Assembly: GCA_964200075.2 (NCBI GenBank)
Contig: CAXNAA020000013.1
Location: 1 to 38,553 of the forward strand
Direction: 5' to 3'
Origin: Sphacelaria rigidula
Taxonomy: Eukaryota > Phaeophyceae > Sphacelariales
Length of the DNA stretch: 38,553 nucleotides
Positions 1 to 10,139 of the stretch are shown here, piece by piece. The translations under genes were made by a program, and so were the position numbers. The notes beneath the pieces are model-generated. The model saw only the letters and a program-made list of their open reading frames with translations, had not been told where the DNA came from and ran no database searches. Position 1 is the first letter of the stretch. Every line of letters starts with the position of its first letter.

Positions 1-29
1 TTTTCTTATANTTATTCTTTATTTTGTNN

Positions 30-428
30 TNTAGTGCGNAATGGATGCCTTGGGAGAAAATTTATAGGCGTTAATAACGAAAGAATTAGGTGAGGTTACA
101 GAGCTTGGGACCCTAATCATCCTAAAATGAAAAATTAAGGTTATAAAACCTACTGTTCAATTTTTTATTTTCTTTTAAAAATTTTTAAACAGATATTGGG
201 GGAAGTGAAACATCTCAGTACCCTGTAATTATAAAATCAACCGAGATATCGTTAGTAGTGGTGAGCGAAATTGATAAATATGGCTTTAATTAGGTTTAAA
301 TAGTTAAATATANCTTAGAAGGTGATAGTCCTGTAAGCTAGTTAATCTAATTTTTTAAAGTAAGATGGGTCAAGTGTAACTTGTCTGATAANTGGGGGAC
401 CACCCTCAAAGCCTAAAATAATTTTCTC

Positions 429-466
<38 letters not shown>

Positions 467-1757
467 AGAAGTTGAGGCAGTGCAAAGAGCCTGAAATTTC
501 GCATTTGAGTCGAAGCCTATATTTTTTTACTTTTGTNTATATTGGCAACTGCTTACCTTTTGTATAATGGGCAAGTGACTTTTAATAAAAGGCAAGCTTA
601 ATCCAAAAAGGTGTAGGCGAAGTTAAAACGAGTTTTAATGGCATTAATATAGTCTTTTACTAAATACCCGAAACCGGTTGATCTAAGCTTGAGCAGGCTG
701 ATATTGTGATGGTAACATTCTTTGGAGGGCCGAACCCGTGTGTGTGGCAAAATACTGGGATGACTCGAGTTTAGGGGTGAAAGGCCAATCAAAATCGGTT
801 ATAGCTGGATTTCTGCGAAATCTATTTTAGTAGAGCGTCCTACAATAAACAATTAGGGGTAGAGCACTGTGCAAGCAAAGGGGAATTTTTCTTACTAAAC
901 TTTGGCAAACTCCGAATACTAATTGCTTTTATTTAGGGCAGACAGAACAAGAATGCTAAGATTCTTGTTCAAGAGGGAAACAGCCCAGACTATCAGTTAA
1001 GGTCCATAAAATAGTTTCAGTGTAAAAGATGATTTTTGTTCAGAAACAGCCAGAAGGTAGGCTTGGAAGCAGCCATTCTTTAAAGATAGCGTAACAGCTC
1101 ATTGGCCTAGAACGTTAGTCTCGTCAATTCNGTGGGCTTAAAACTATTACCGAAACTATAGATAAATTTTTATGGTAGCAGAACTTTCTGTATCTTTTGA
1201 AGTTAAAGCGAAAGCTTCTAATTTAAGTATCAGAAGTGAGAATACTTGCATGAGTAGCATATAACAATGATTAAATCATTGTGGCCCTAAGTCCAAGGTT
1301 TTCGATCCAAGGTTTAGCCTGGTCGATATAAACGGTCCCTAAGCTAGTAAACAAATGTTTATAGTAATGGGTTAAATTAAATTGTNAGAAATTGCTGACG
1401 TGGAAATAATTTTATCTTCTAATTTGTAGGTGGTAATTTAATTTAAACCAAGAAATAGGCATTTTATGTACACCGTACCTTAAACCGACTCAGGTGGACG
1501 GGTGGAGAACACTAAGGCTTTGAGAAAACTCTGTTGAAGGAACTCGGCAAAATGACCCCGTAACTTCGGGATAAGGGGTAAAAACGTATAGTGTAACTAC
1601 GCGTTTTTGGCACAAAATCGGGGGAGGCGACTGTTTATTAAAAACACAGGTCTCTGCTAACTCGTAAGAGGATGTATTGGGACTGACACCTGCCCGGTGC
1701 TGGTAGGGTAAGCTTTAATGTTTTAGCATTTGAGTTAAACCTCAGTAAACGGCGGCT

Positions 1758-1814
<57 letters not shown>

Positions 1815-1900
1815 TGAATGGTGTAACGACTTCTCCGCTGTCTCCAACAGAGACTCAGTGAAATTATATAGATCGTGAAGATTCGATCATCCCATAGCTG

Positions 1901-1931
<31 letters not shown>

Positions 1932-2072
1932 ATAAGTATTGTATTCCAGATTCTTTAGTGTAGAATAAGTGGGAGCAAAAGATATCTTTTCGCTAGAAAA
2001 CTATTGATGCATCAGTGAAATACCACTCCGAGATTTTTGGTTTACTTACCCTTTTAGGGAAAAGTTCTTGTT

Positions 2073-2117
<45 letters not shown>

Positions 2118-2720
2118 ATACAAAGGTAGGTTCATCTCCTTAAAAGGGGAATAGAGTATAATGGTATAAACCTGCTTGACTGAAAGAAAAACATTTCGAT
2201 CAGAGACGTAAGTCGGTCATAATGATCCGGTAGTTCTTAGTGGAAGGGCTATCGCGCAATGGATAAAAGGTACGCCGGGGATAACAGGCTAATGATCCTC
2301 TAGAGCCCCTATCGACGGGATCGTTTGGCACCTCGATGTCGACTCATCACATCCTGGAGCTGGAAAAGGTTCCAAGGGTTCGGCTGTTCGCCGACTAAAG
2401 TGGTACGTGAGTTGGGTTTAGAACGTCGTGAGACAGTTTGGTCCCTATCTTCTATGGGTGTGTGAAAATTACGAGAACTAAACCTTAGTACGAGAGGACC
2501 GGGAAAACTTGATCCCTTGTGTTTCGGTTGTTTTCTTATGAGCAACGCCGAGTAGCTACATCAAGACGAGATAATTGACCGATAATGGCTAGAAACTCAT
2601 CTCAATTAAAATTTTCAAAAGAGGGTGAAAGATCATCACCTTAATAGGCAGAAGGTGTAATAGTTGTGAGATTGTAAGCTGATCTGTACTAATCTCTGTA
2701 AATATGAGTTAACTTAATAG
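30..2720 (+). rRNA. rnl: Large subunit (23S-like) ribosomal RNA
   Basis: Catalytic RNA of the mitochondrial large ribosomal subunit. The 5' end has the conserved GGATGCCTTGG near position 47, and the conserved GGACGGAAAGACCCCGTG lies near 1900. The sarcin-ricin loop AGTACGAGAGGACC lies near 2487 and the domain V GGTCCCTATCT near 2441. Length of about 2.7 kb is close to bacterial 23S, so it is little reduced. Both ends are estimated from conserved blocks only. It holds most of the ambiguous bases of the window. It precedes rns, the reverse of the bacterial 16S-23S order. Confidence 0.97.
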
Positions 2721-2802
2721 TTTTAGTTAATAAAATTATATTTTTTAGATTTCTTGTATATTTTTAGTTTTTATTAGTCATGTTACTTGTTGATGTCTAT
2801 AT

Positions 2803-3816
2803 AAAATGAGTATGATCCTGGCTCAGAATGAAGGCTATAAGTCTGCTTTAATACATGCGAGTTGTATGGTTAAGATCCATAGCGTACGGGTGAGTAATAA
2901 ACGATATTCTATACCCAACTTTGGGATAATTCTATCTCTTTGGAGAGAAATTATAGAAAAATACCGAATACCTTTTTCTAAAGATTTTTGTTAAATGTTA
3001 TTTAATATTTAATAAAAATTGGTTGGGGGTGAGATCGAATAGTATTAGGTAGTTGGTAAATAAAGCTTACCAAGCCGATGATGCTTAGTTGGTTTGGAAG
3101 AACGATCAACCACACTGGGACTGAAACAAGGCCCAGGTTTCTTTTTGAGGGCAGCAGTAGGGAATATTGGACGAATGCGCGAAAGCGTGATCCAGCAAGG
3201 CTTGGTGGGGGATTGAAGGCTTCGGTTGTAAACCCCTTTTTTAATTGAGGATAATGACAGTAGGTTAAGAATAAGTCCCGACTAACTTCGTGCCAGCAGT
3301 CGCGGTAATACGAAGGGGGCTAGCCTTATTCAAAATAACTGGGCGTAAAGGGTTCGTAGGTGGTCTTTTATTTGTTTTTTGTTAAATATTGCGGTTTGTT
3401 CGTAAAAAAGCAAGAAAAACGTTAAGACTGGAGTCCGACAAAAGAGAATAGAATGTTTCAATGAGGGGTAGAATCCTAAAAAGTGAAATGGAATACCATA
3501 ATGGCGAAAGCGATTCTCTGGTTCNGTACTGACGCTGAGGGACGAAAGCGTGGGGAGCAAACAGGATTTGAGACCCTGGTAGTCCACGCTGTCAACGATG
3601 AGTGCTAATTCTTAGAAATTCTAGGCAATATAGTTAAGGCGTTAAGCACTCCGCCTGAAGAGTACGAGCGCAAGCTTAAAAATCAAGGGAATTGGCGGGG
3701 GTCCAAACAAGTGGTGGAGCATGTGGTTTAATGCGATAATACGCGCGTAACCTTACCAGTTCTTGTAAGTTTGTCATATTTATGGAAACATAAGTTATTT
3801 TGAAACTTTCAGGTGT

Positions 3817-3858
<42 letters not shown>

Positions 3859-4430
3859 TTCTAATTACGAGCGAAACCCTTAAGTATTTTATGTTTTGAT
3901 TGTTTTAATTATAAACTTAGTAAATACCGCTATAAGCTTTTAGGTTTTATAAAAACATTAACGTTTTATAAAGCTTTTGTAGAATATTAAAAAAATTTTA
4001 GCTTGAGGAAGGTAAGGATGAGGTCAGGTCTTCATGGCCCTTATGAACTGGGCTACACACGTGCTACAATGGAAAGTACAATAAGTTGCAAGAATGTAAG
4101 TTTAAGCTAATCTTTAAATCTTTCCTTAGTTCGGATTGTGGGCTGCAATTCGCCCACATGAAGCTGGAATCACTAGTAATCGCGTATCAGGATGCCGCGG
4201 TGAATACGTCACTGGGCCCTGCACACACCGCCCGTCACATCCTGGGAGTTGACTTTTTTTAAAGATCGAGAGTATATTCTAAATAATAATACTTAGCTGA
4301 GAATTTAAAGTTTAAAAAAGTTTTAAACTTTAGCTAATACCTTTATTAAACTATGCCCTTTTTAGGGAAAGGTAAGCAACTGGGATGAAGTCGTAACAAG
4401 GTAGTCGTAGGGGAACCTGCGTCTGGTAAC
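2803..4430 (+). rRNA. rns: Small subunit (16S-like) ribosomal RNA
   Basis: RNA of the mitochondrial small ribosomal subunit. It starts near GATCCTGGCTCAG (2814). It carries the 530 loop GTGCCAGCAGTCGCGGTAAT near 3290 (a C-to-T variant inside), the ACACACCGCCCGTCAC decoding-site block near 4223, and GTCGTAACAAGGTAGTCGTA near 4390. The 3' end continues as GGGGAACCTGCGTCTGG without the CCTCC anti-Shine-Dalgarno, so mRNA selection is probably not by Shine-Dalgarno pairing. One ambiguous base at 3525. Ends are approximate. Confidence 0.97.
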
Positions 4431-4431
4431 A

Positions 4432-4560
4432 ACGCTACTTTAAAAACAAAATTAAGTTTTTATTANAATATTTAGATCTATACCCGAACTCATACCGAAC
4501 TCGAGTGTTCTTATCTAGATAGCCAAACCTACTTAGTTTTTACTTGGGAATCGTGGCTTT
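4432..4560 (+). rRNA. rrn5: Probable mitochondrial 5S rRNA
   Basis: Directly downstream of rns. The block CATACCGAACTCGAG (4491-4505) matches the helix III/loop C signature of 5S rRNA (CCATNCCGAACTCRG). A closing helix I can be drawn between GCTAC at 4434-4438 and GTGGC at 4553-4557, giving a molecule of about 125 nt. Helices IV-V are only roughly apparent and one N lies inside (4466). 5S is retained in several gene-rich mitochondrial genomes, including some stramenopiles, which makes the call plausible. A covariance-model search would settle it. Confidence 0.62.
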
Positions 4561-4561
4561 T

Positions 4562-4639
4562 GAAAATATAGTTCAATATGGTAGAACGTATGGATTTTTA
4601 TAAAAACCATAAGGTTAGAAGTTCAAATCTTCTTGTTTT
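4562..4639 (+). ncRNA. tRNA-like element without a normal anticodon loop (element E0)
   Basis: Acceptor GAAAATA (4562-4568) pairs with TGTTTTC; the D arm is GTTC/GAAC and the T arm AGAAG-TTCAAAT-CTTCT. The anticodon stem TATGG/CCATA is intact but encloses 13 nt (ATTTTTATAAAAA). These could pair further and leave no 7-nt loop, so no anticodon can be assigned. It sits between rrn5 and trnS(TGA). It is either a tRNA pseudogene or an RNase P/Z processing element; a tRNA with a tiny intron is also conceivable. Confidence 0.6.
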
Positions 4640-4662
4640 CTTTTTTAATATGTTATACATTT

Positions 4663-4749
4663 GGATAAGTGGCTGAGTGGTCTAAGGTATCAGTTTTGAA
4701 AACTGTCGCAATTAAAATATTGCCGTGGGTTCAAATCCTACCTTATCCT
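4663..4749 (+). tRNA. trnS(TGA): tRNA-Ser(TGA)
   Basis: Class II tRNA with a long variable arm. Acceptor GGATAAG/CTTATCC is perfect; the anticodon loop reads TGA within AGTTTTGAAAACT; the T loop is TTCAAAT. It lies between rrn5 and nad7 and probably separates rRNA from mRNA during processing. Confidence 0.95.
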
Positions 4750-4861
4750 TAATAGGTTTTTTAATGATTTTATATTAAATTTTTTGTTCTGAAATACTTG
4801 GCTATAATAATCAGTGTTTTATATTGATTTAATTATTTTTTAATTAAAAACTTTTTATATT

Positions 4862-6058
4862 ATGGTATTAACATTAAAATCTAAAAAAAAAAATCTCCAA
4901 CATTTTACAATAAATTTTGGTCCTCAGCATCCGGCAGCTCATGGCGTTCTTCGCCTTATTTTAGAGCTTAATGGAGAAGTTGTACAACGTGCAGATCCTC
5001 ATATAGGTTTATTGCATAGAGGTACGGAAAAATTAATCGAAGCAAAAACATATTTGCAAGCTTTACCGTATTTTGATCGTTTAGACTATGTTTCAATGAT
5101 GTGTCAAGAGCATACTTATTGTTTAGCTGTTGAAAATTTATTGCAAGTTTCTATTCCAGTACGTGCGCAATATATCAGAGTTATTTTTTCAGAAATTACT
5201 CGAATATTAAATCATCTTTTAGCTGTTGGTTGTCATGCTATGGATGTAGGTGCTATGACTCCTTTTTTATGGGCGTTTGAAGAGCGAGAAAAATTAATGG
5301 AATTTTATGAAAGAGTAAGTGGTGCTAGAATGCATGCTAGTTATTTTCGTCCTGGGGGGGTAAGTAGAGATTTAAATATGGGTCTTTTAGATGACATCTA
5401 TTTTTTTGCTTCTCAGTTTAGCCAAAGATTAGATGAAATTGAAGAGATGTTAACAGCAAATCCTATTTGGAAATTACGATTAGTTGATATTGGGGTAGTT
5501 ACTGCAAAAGAAGCAATTGATTGGGGGTTCTCAGGAGTGATGTTACGTGGTTCTGGTATTGCTTGGGATCTTCGTAAAAATCAGCCATACGAAGTTTACC
5601 CTGATATTAATTTTGATATTCCAGTTGGTATTAATGGAGATTGTTTTGATAGATACAGTATTCGTATTCAAGAAATGCGACAATCTCTTAAAATTATACA
5701 CCAATGTATAAATAAAATTCCAAGCGGTAGTGTTAAGCTAGATGATGCTAAAATTAATGTTCCGTCTCGTCCTGAAATAAAACAAAATATGGAATCTTTA
5801 ATACATCATTTTAAATTATCAACTGAAGGTGCTAGTGTGCCTGCGGGTGAAACTTACATTGCGACAGAAGCCCCTAAAGGAGAATTTGGTGTCTACTTAA
5901 TATCGAATGGTACTAATCGACCATATCGTTGTAAAATTAAAGCTCCTGGGTTTAATCATTTACAATCCTTGAATTTGATGACTGTTTCTCATATGTTAGC
6001 AGATGTTGTTACTATTATAGGTACTCAGGATATAGTGTTTGGTGAAGTTGATCGGTAA
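4862..6058 (+). CDS. nad7: NADH dehydrogenase subunit 7 (complex I 49-kDa)
   Basis: Core subunit of the complex I peripheral arm near the quinone site, where electrons from FeS cluster N2 reduce ubiquinone. The 398-residue protein has the family start [13 protein letters not shown] at residues 19-31. It also has the conserved RLDYVSMM and GVSRDLNMG stretches and the C-terminal [12 protein letters not shown]. Length is normal for a mitochondrial Nad7 and the start ATG is the first in frame. It follows trnS(TGA) and is followed by trnP after 5 nt. Confidence 0.98.
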   Translation: MVLTLKSKKKNLQHFTINFGPQHPAAHGVLRLILELNGEVVQRADPHIGLLHRGTEKLIEAKTYLQALPYFDRLDYVSMMCQEHTYCLAVENLLQVSIPVRAQYIRVIFSEITRILNHLLAVGCHAMDVGAMTPFLWAFEEREKLMEFYERVSGARMHASYFRPGGVSRDLNMGLLDDIYFFASQFSQRLDEIEEMLTANPIWKLRLVDIGVVTAKEAIDWGFSGVMLRGSGIAWDLRKNQPYEVYPDINFDIPVGINGDCFDRYSIRIQEMRQSLKIIHQCINKIPSGSVKLDDAKINVPSRPEIKQNMESLIHHFKLSTEGASVPAGETYIATEAPKGEFGVYLISNGTNRPYRCKIKAPGFNHLQSLNLMTVSHMLADVVTIIGTQDIVFGEVDR

Positions 6059-6063
6059 ATAGT

Positions 6064-6135
6064 CGGGAGATAACGTAGCGGTAGCGTGTTCGCTTTGGGA
6101 GCGAGAAGTCATAGGTTCGATTCCTATTCTCCTGA
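6064..6135 (+). tRNA. trnP(TGG): tRNA-Pro(TGG)
   Basis: Acceptor CGGGAGA/TCTCCTG (one G-T pair), anticodon stem TTCGC/GCGAG with loop TTTGGGA giving TGG, T loop TTCGATT. Lies between nad7 and nad4. Confidence 0.93.
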
Positions 6136-6252
6136 ATTTTTGTTATAATGATATTTTGATTTCCTGTAAATTGTATTTTATAATCGTTTTATTTTGTAGC
6201 TAAAGTTAAACATTCTTTTTTCGTTTGTTTCCGATAATTTAATATCTATTAA

Positions 6253-7698
6253 ATGTTTTTAACTTCTTTATTAGTTATTTTATTTTTAGGGGTAATTGGT
6301 TTATCCTTTATATCACCTACTCAAAATTTATTACTAAAACAATTCACTCTTGGTATTACGTCGATTGTTTTTGTGCTGTCTTTATTCTTATGGGTGGGCT
6401 TCGATCAATCAACCCCAAAGTTCCAATTTGTTGTATTTAATTCATGGTTGCCTATAGTTAATATTAACCCTATTTTAGGTATTGATGGTATCTCTTTATT
6501 TTTTGTTATTTTGACAACTTTAATTTTTCCTCTTTGTATCTTAGCTTCTTGGTCTTCAATAAAAAAAAACTTAAAATCTTATTTAATTTGTTTTTTAACT
6601 ATGGAATTGATTTTAATTTTGGTTTTTACTTGTTTAGATCTGTTCTTTTTTTATATTTTTTTTGAAGCAGTCTTAATACCCATGTTTTTAGTTATTGGTA
6701 TTTGGGGGTCTCGTCAGCGTAAAGTGCGAGCTGCTTATCTTTTTTTTTTATACACTCTTTTAGGCTCGTTGTTTATGCTTATTAGTATTATTTACATATA
6801 CCGACTTGTAGGTAGCACTAATTATATTGTTTTATCTCTTATTAATTTTTCATTTCATGACCAAAAATGGTTATGGTTATTTTTTTTTGCTTCTTTTGCT
6901 GTTAAAGTTCCTATGTTGCCTTTTCATATTTGGTTGCCTGAGGCTCATGTTGAAGCACCGACTGCTGGTTCCGTTATTTTAGCAGGTATTTTATTAAAAT
7001 TGGGTTCGTATGGTTTTTTGCGTTTTTCTTTAGGTCTTTTCCCATTAGCATCTGTTTATTATGCTCCTTTTATCTATAGCTTAAGTTTAATAGGTGTCGT
7101 TTATACTTCTTTAACCGCTATTCGTCAAACGGATCTTAAACGATTAATTGCTTATACTTCTGTTGCTCATATGAATTTAGTAGTTATAGGTTTATTTACT
7201 GGTACAGTTATTGGTGTTGAAGCGGCTATTCTACAAAGTTTAAGTCATGGTTTTGTCTCTTCTGCTTTGTTTCTTATTATAGGTGTATTATATGATCGTT
7301 GGCACAGTCGTGTTATTCAATATTATGGAGGTTTAGTTTATACAATGCCTATTTTTGCTATTATTTTTTTAATTTTTACATTGGCTAATTTAGGTTTACC
7401 TGGTACATCTAGTTTTGTTGGGGAATTTCTTTTACTAGTATCTATTTTTGATTCAAATACAACTGCTTGTTTTTTTGCAGCCACTTCTATGATTTTAGGC
7501 GGAGCGTACTCTCTTTGGCTTTATAATCGTGTCGCTTTTGGTAATGTAAAAATTAGTGGATTAGATTTAACTTTAAGAGAATTTATAGTTTTTTTCCCTC
7601 TAATCTTGGGTACTATTTTTATGGGTATTTACCCAAATATTTTTTTTGAGCCTATGCATGCTACAGTATCTAATTTAGTTTGGGCTCCTTCTTTTTAA
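6253..7698 (+). CDS. nad4: NADH dehydrogenase subunit 4
   Basis: Antiporter-like membrane subunit of complex I that takes part in proton pumping. The 481 residues show many hydrophobic helices. The family stretches LPFHIWLPEAHVEAPTAGSV and LKRLIAYTSVAHMNLV are clear, including the conserved Lys of the antiporter fold. Length is normal. Start is the first in-frame ATG; about 117 nt of AT-rich spacer separates it from trnP. The downstream neighbour is tRNA-like element E1 and then nad5. Confidence 0.98.
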   Translation: MFLTSLLVILFLGVIGLSFISPTQNLLLKQFTLGITSIVFVLSLFLWVGFDQSTPKFQFVVFNSWLPIVNINPILGIDGISLFFVILTTLIFPLCILASWSSIKKNLKSYLICFLTMELILILVFTCLDLFFFYIFFEAVLIPMFLVIGIWGSRQRKVRAAYLFFLYTLLGSLFMLISIIYIYRLVGSTNYIVLSLINFSFHDQKWLWLFFFASFAVKVPMLPFHIWLPEAHVEAPTAGSVILAGILLKLGSYGFLRFSLGLFPLASVYYAPFIYSLSLIGVVYTSLTAIRQTDLKRLIAYTSVAHMNLVVIGLFTGTVIGVEAAILQSLSHGFVSSALFLIIGVLYDRWHSRVIQYYGGLVYTMPIFAIIFLIFTLANLGLPGTSSFVGEFLLLVSIFDSNTTACFFAATSMILGGAYSLWLYNRVAFGNVKISGLDLTLREFIVFFPLILGTIFMGIYPNIFFEPMHATVSNLVWAPSF

Positions 7699-7757
7699 AA
7701 ATTTATAGTATTTAGCATTTATTTTCTGATTAATTAAATTAAAAGGTTATATATTTT

Positions 7758-7828
7758 ATTCTTTTCGTCTAATGTTTAAGACATTGCTAATATTAGCAAA
7801 AATTTGGGTTCAAATCCCAGAAAGAGTT
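7758..7828 (+). ncRNA. trnE-related tRNA-like element without anticodon (E1)
   Basis: It folds as a tRNA: acceptor ATTCTTT/AAAGAGT, D arm GTCT-AATGTTTA-AGAC, T arm TTGGG-TTCAAAT-CCCAG. The central arm is TTGCT/AGCAA with only a 6-nt loop (AATATT), so no standard anticodon exists. The first 30 nt resemble trnE at 12432 and nearly equal element E2 at 11213. The nad5 ATG begins 3 nt after its end. It is probably a processing signal (t-element) derived from trnE. The possibility that it is simply a decayed tRNA remains. Confidence 0.72.
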
Positions 7829-7831
7829 AGT

Positions 7832-10045
7832 ATGTATTTAAATATTATTTTTCTTCCTCTTTTAGGCTCTATTGCTGCAGGATTTTTTGGACGTTTTCTT
7901 GGTGGAAAAGGTGCAGGACTAATCACTACTAGCACTGTGTGTATTAGTTGGGTTTTAAGTTTTATTATTTTTTATGAAGTAGGTTTATGTAATTGTCCTA
8001 CTTTTCTTAGATTAGCTACTTGGATTGAGTTAGATTTTTTTCATGCAGATTGGTCTTTTTGTTTTGACACTTTAACTGCTGTTATGTTAGTTGTCGTTAC
8101 ATTTGTATCCAGTTTAGTTCATTTATACTCTATGGAATACATGGGTGAAGATCCTCATCTTCCTCGTTTTATGAGCTATCTTTCATTATTTACTTTTTTT
8201 ATGCTTATTTTAGTGACTGCTGACAATTTTATTCAAATGTTTGTTGGTTGGGAAGGTGTGGGTCTTTGCTCTTATCTTCTTATTAATTTTTGGTTTAGTC
8301 GTATTCAAGCAAATAAAGCGGCGATTAAAGCTATGCTGGTTAATCGTATTGGTGATTTTGGTTTAGCTTTGTCTATTTTTGGTATTTTTGTATGTTTCGG
8401 TGCTACAGATTATGCTACAGTGTTTGCTTTAGCTCCACAATTTTCCTCTTTAACATTACATTTTGTTGGTTTAGAAGTAAACTTATTTACTGTTATTGGT
8501 ACTTTACTGTTTGTAGGTGCTGTTGGTAAATCAGCTCAGCTTGGTTTGCATACTTGGTTACCTGATGCTATGGAAGGGCCCACTCCTGTTTCAGCTTTAA
8601 TTCATGCAGCAACCATGGTTACTGCCGGTGTTTTTCTCTTAGCACGGTGTTCTCCTCTTTTAGAATATTGCCCACAAGCGTTAGTTGTTGTAACTGTTGT
8701 AGGAGGTATGACTTCTTTTTTTGCGGCGACAACAGCTTTAGTGCAAAATGACTTAAAGCGGGTAATCGCTTATTCTACGTGTAGTCAGCTGGGTTATATG
8801 ATTTTTGCGTGTGGTCTTTCTAATTATTCTGTAGCAGTATTTCATTTAGTAAATCATGCTTTTTTTAAAGCACTTCTTTTCTTAGGCGCTGGTTCAGTTA
8901 TTCATGCTATTGGTGATGAGCAAGATTTAAGAAAAATGGGAGGTTTGCGTCGTCTTTTACCTTTTACCTATGCTATGATGTTAATAGGTTCTTTAGCTTT
9001 AATGGGTATTCCTTTTCTTTCTGGGTTTTATTCAAAAGATGTTATTTTGGAAGTAAGTTATGCTACTTTTACAGGTTCATCTCATTTTGTGTTTTGGCTT
9101 GGGAGTTTAGCTGCATTTTGTACTTCTTTTTATTCAATTCGATTATTAGCGTTATGTTTTTTAGTTGAACCTAATGGAAACCGGTTTTCTACTTTAACCG
9201 CTTCAGAGGGGGGTTTATTTATGGGGTTAGCTTTAGGTATATTAGCAATACCTAGTATTTTTAGTGGTTATTTTTGTAAAGATCTTTTTATAGGCTTAGG
9301 TACAAAGTTTTGGGGAAATTCATTGTTTACATTACCTGTTAATTTAACAATGATAGATGCGGAATTTTTGCCTACCTATATAAAACTTTTACCAACTGTT
9401 TTAAGTTTAGTTGGGGCATATTGTTCTTTTTTTTTATATTCCAGGTATAATAATGTTTTATTCGTATGTAAAACTTCTACGATAGGTAGAAAACTTTATA
9501 CTTTTCTTAATAGAAAATGGTTTTTTGATAAAGTTTTTAATGATTGGGTTAACCAAACTTTATTAAATTTTAGTTTTCATTTTACTTATAAATCTATTGA
9601 TAGAGGTTTAATAGAAAGTTTAGGTCCTTTTGGTTTTTCTGTTTTATTATTAAATCAAGTTAGGGTATCTAAAAAATGGCAATCTGGTTTTATCTTTCAC
9701 TATTCAGTTGTATACGTTTTAATGACTATCTTTTTTTTTGGTTTTGTGGGGTTAATCTATGGAAATTCTTTGGATACTGGCATAGCTTTCCCTTTTTTTT
9801 ATTGGGGTGCTACTCTTTTTTATGTTTTGTATGAATTATTTTGTGCAATTCCTCCATTTTATATAATTTTTTTTCAATTTTTTTTTATACCTTTTTATTT
9901 CTTTTTTATTATTTGCTTATATAATTTATCTTTTCCAAAATTATTTATTATCTTTGTAAATGAGATAAAAAAAACAGTTTCAGGTTTTCGCTATTTGTTT
10001 AATTTTTTTAAAGAAAAGTTATTAGCGTTATTTCAAAAATCATAA
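7832..10045 (+). CDS. nad5: NADH dehydrogenase subunit 5
   Basis: Largest antiporter-like subunit of complex I, with the lateral helix that couples redox to proton pumping. The start chosen is the ATG at 7832 (MYLNIIFLPLLGS, the usual Nad5 N-terminus). An upstream in-frame extension would run through tRNA-like element E1. The 737 residues include FVGWEGVGLCSYLLINFW, LHTWLPDAMEGPTPVSALIH and NDLKRVIAYSTCSQLGYM. The protein is longer than the usual 600-670 residues because of a Phe-rich C-terminal tail. It is followed by a 94-nt spacer and nad6. Confidence 0.98.
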   Translation: MYLNIIFLPLLGSIAAGFFGRFLGGKGAGLITTSTVCISWVLSFIIFYEVGLCNCPTFLRLATWIELDFFHADWSFCFDTLTAVMLVVVTFVSSLVHLYSMEYMGEDPHLPRFMSYLSLFTFFMLILVTADNFIQMFVGWEGVGLCSYLLINFWFSRIQANKAAIKAMLVNRIGDFGLALSIFGIFVCFGATDYATVFALAPQFSSLTLHFVGLEVNLFTVIGTLLFVGAVGKSAQLGLHTWLPDAMEGPTPVSALIHAATMVTAGVFLLARCSPLLEYCPQALVVVTVVGGMTSFFAATTALVQNDLKRVIAYSTCSQLGYMIFACGLSNYSVAVFHLVNHAFFKALLFLGAGSVIHAIGDEQDLRKMGGLRRLLPFTYAMMLIGSLALMGIPFLSGFYSKDVILEVSYATFTGSSHFVFWLGSLAAFCTSFYSIRLLALCFLVEPNGNRFSTLTASEGGLFMGLALGILAIPSIFSGYFCKDLFIGLGTKFWGNSLFTLPVNLTMIDAEFLPTYIKLLPTVLSLVGAYCSFFLYSRYNNVLFVCKTSTIGRKLYTFLNRKWFFDKVFNDWVNQTLLNFSFHFTYKSIDRGLIESLGPFGFSVLLLNQVRVSKKWQSGFIFHYSVVYVLMTIFFFGFVGLIYGNSLDTGIAFPFFYWGATLFYVLYELFCAIPPFYIIFFQFFFIPFYFFFIICLYNLSFPKLFIIFVNEIKKTVSGFRYLFNFFKEKLLALFQKS

Positions 10046-10139
10046 ATATAAAATTATTTTATATTTTATAATAATTTTTAGTTTTTAGCTATCTTTTCTC
10101 TTGTTTAGGGTTTATATTTTAAGCATAATATCGTATAAA

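Noticed and set aside
2309-2994. Open frames inside rnl and rns
   Set aside because: They coincide with highly conserved rRNA blocks on one strand or the other.
4255-4345. AT-rich inverted repeat near the end of rns
   Set aside because: It corresponds to the variable long helix 44 region of the small rRNA and needs no separate explanation.
7772-7831. Longer nad5 starting at 7772
   Set aside because: The extra 20 codons lie inside tRNA-like element E1, and the usual Nad5 N-terminus begins at the ATG at 7832.
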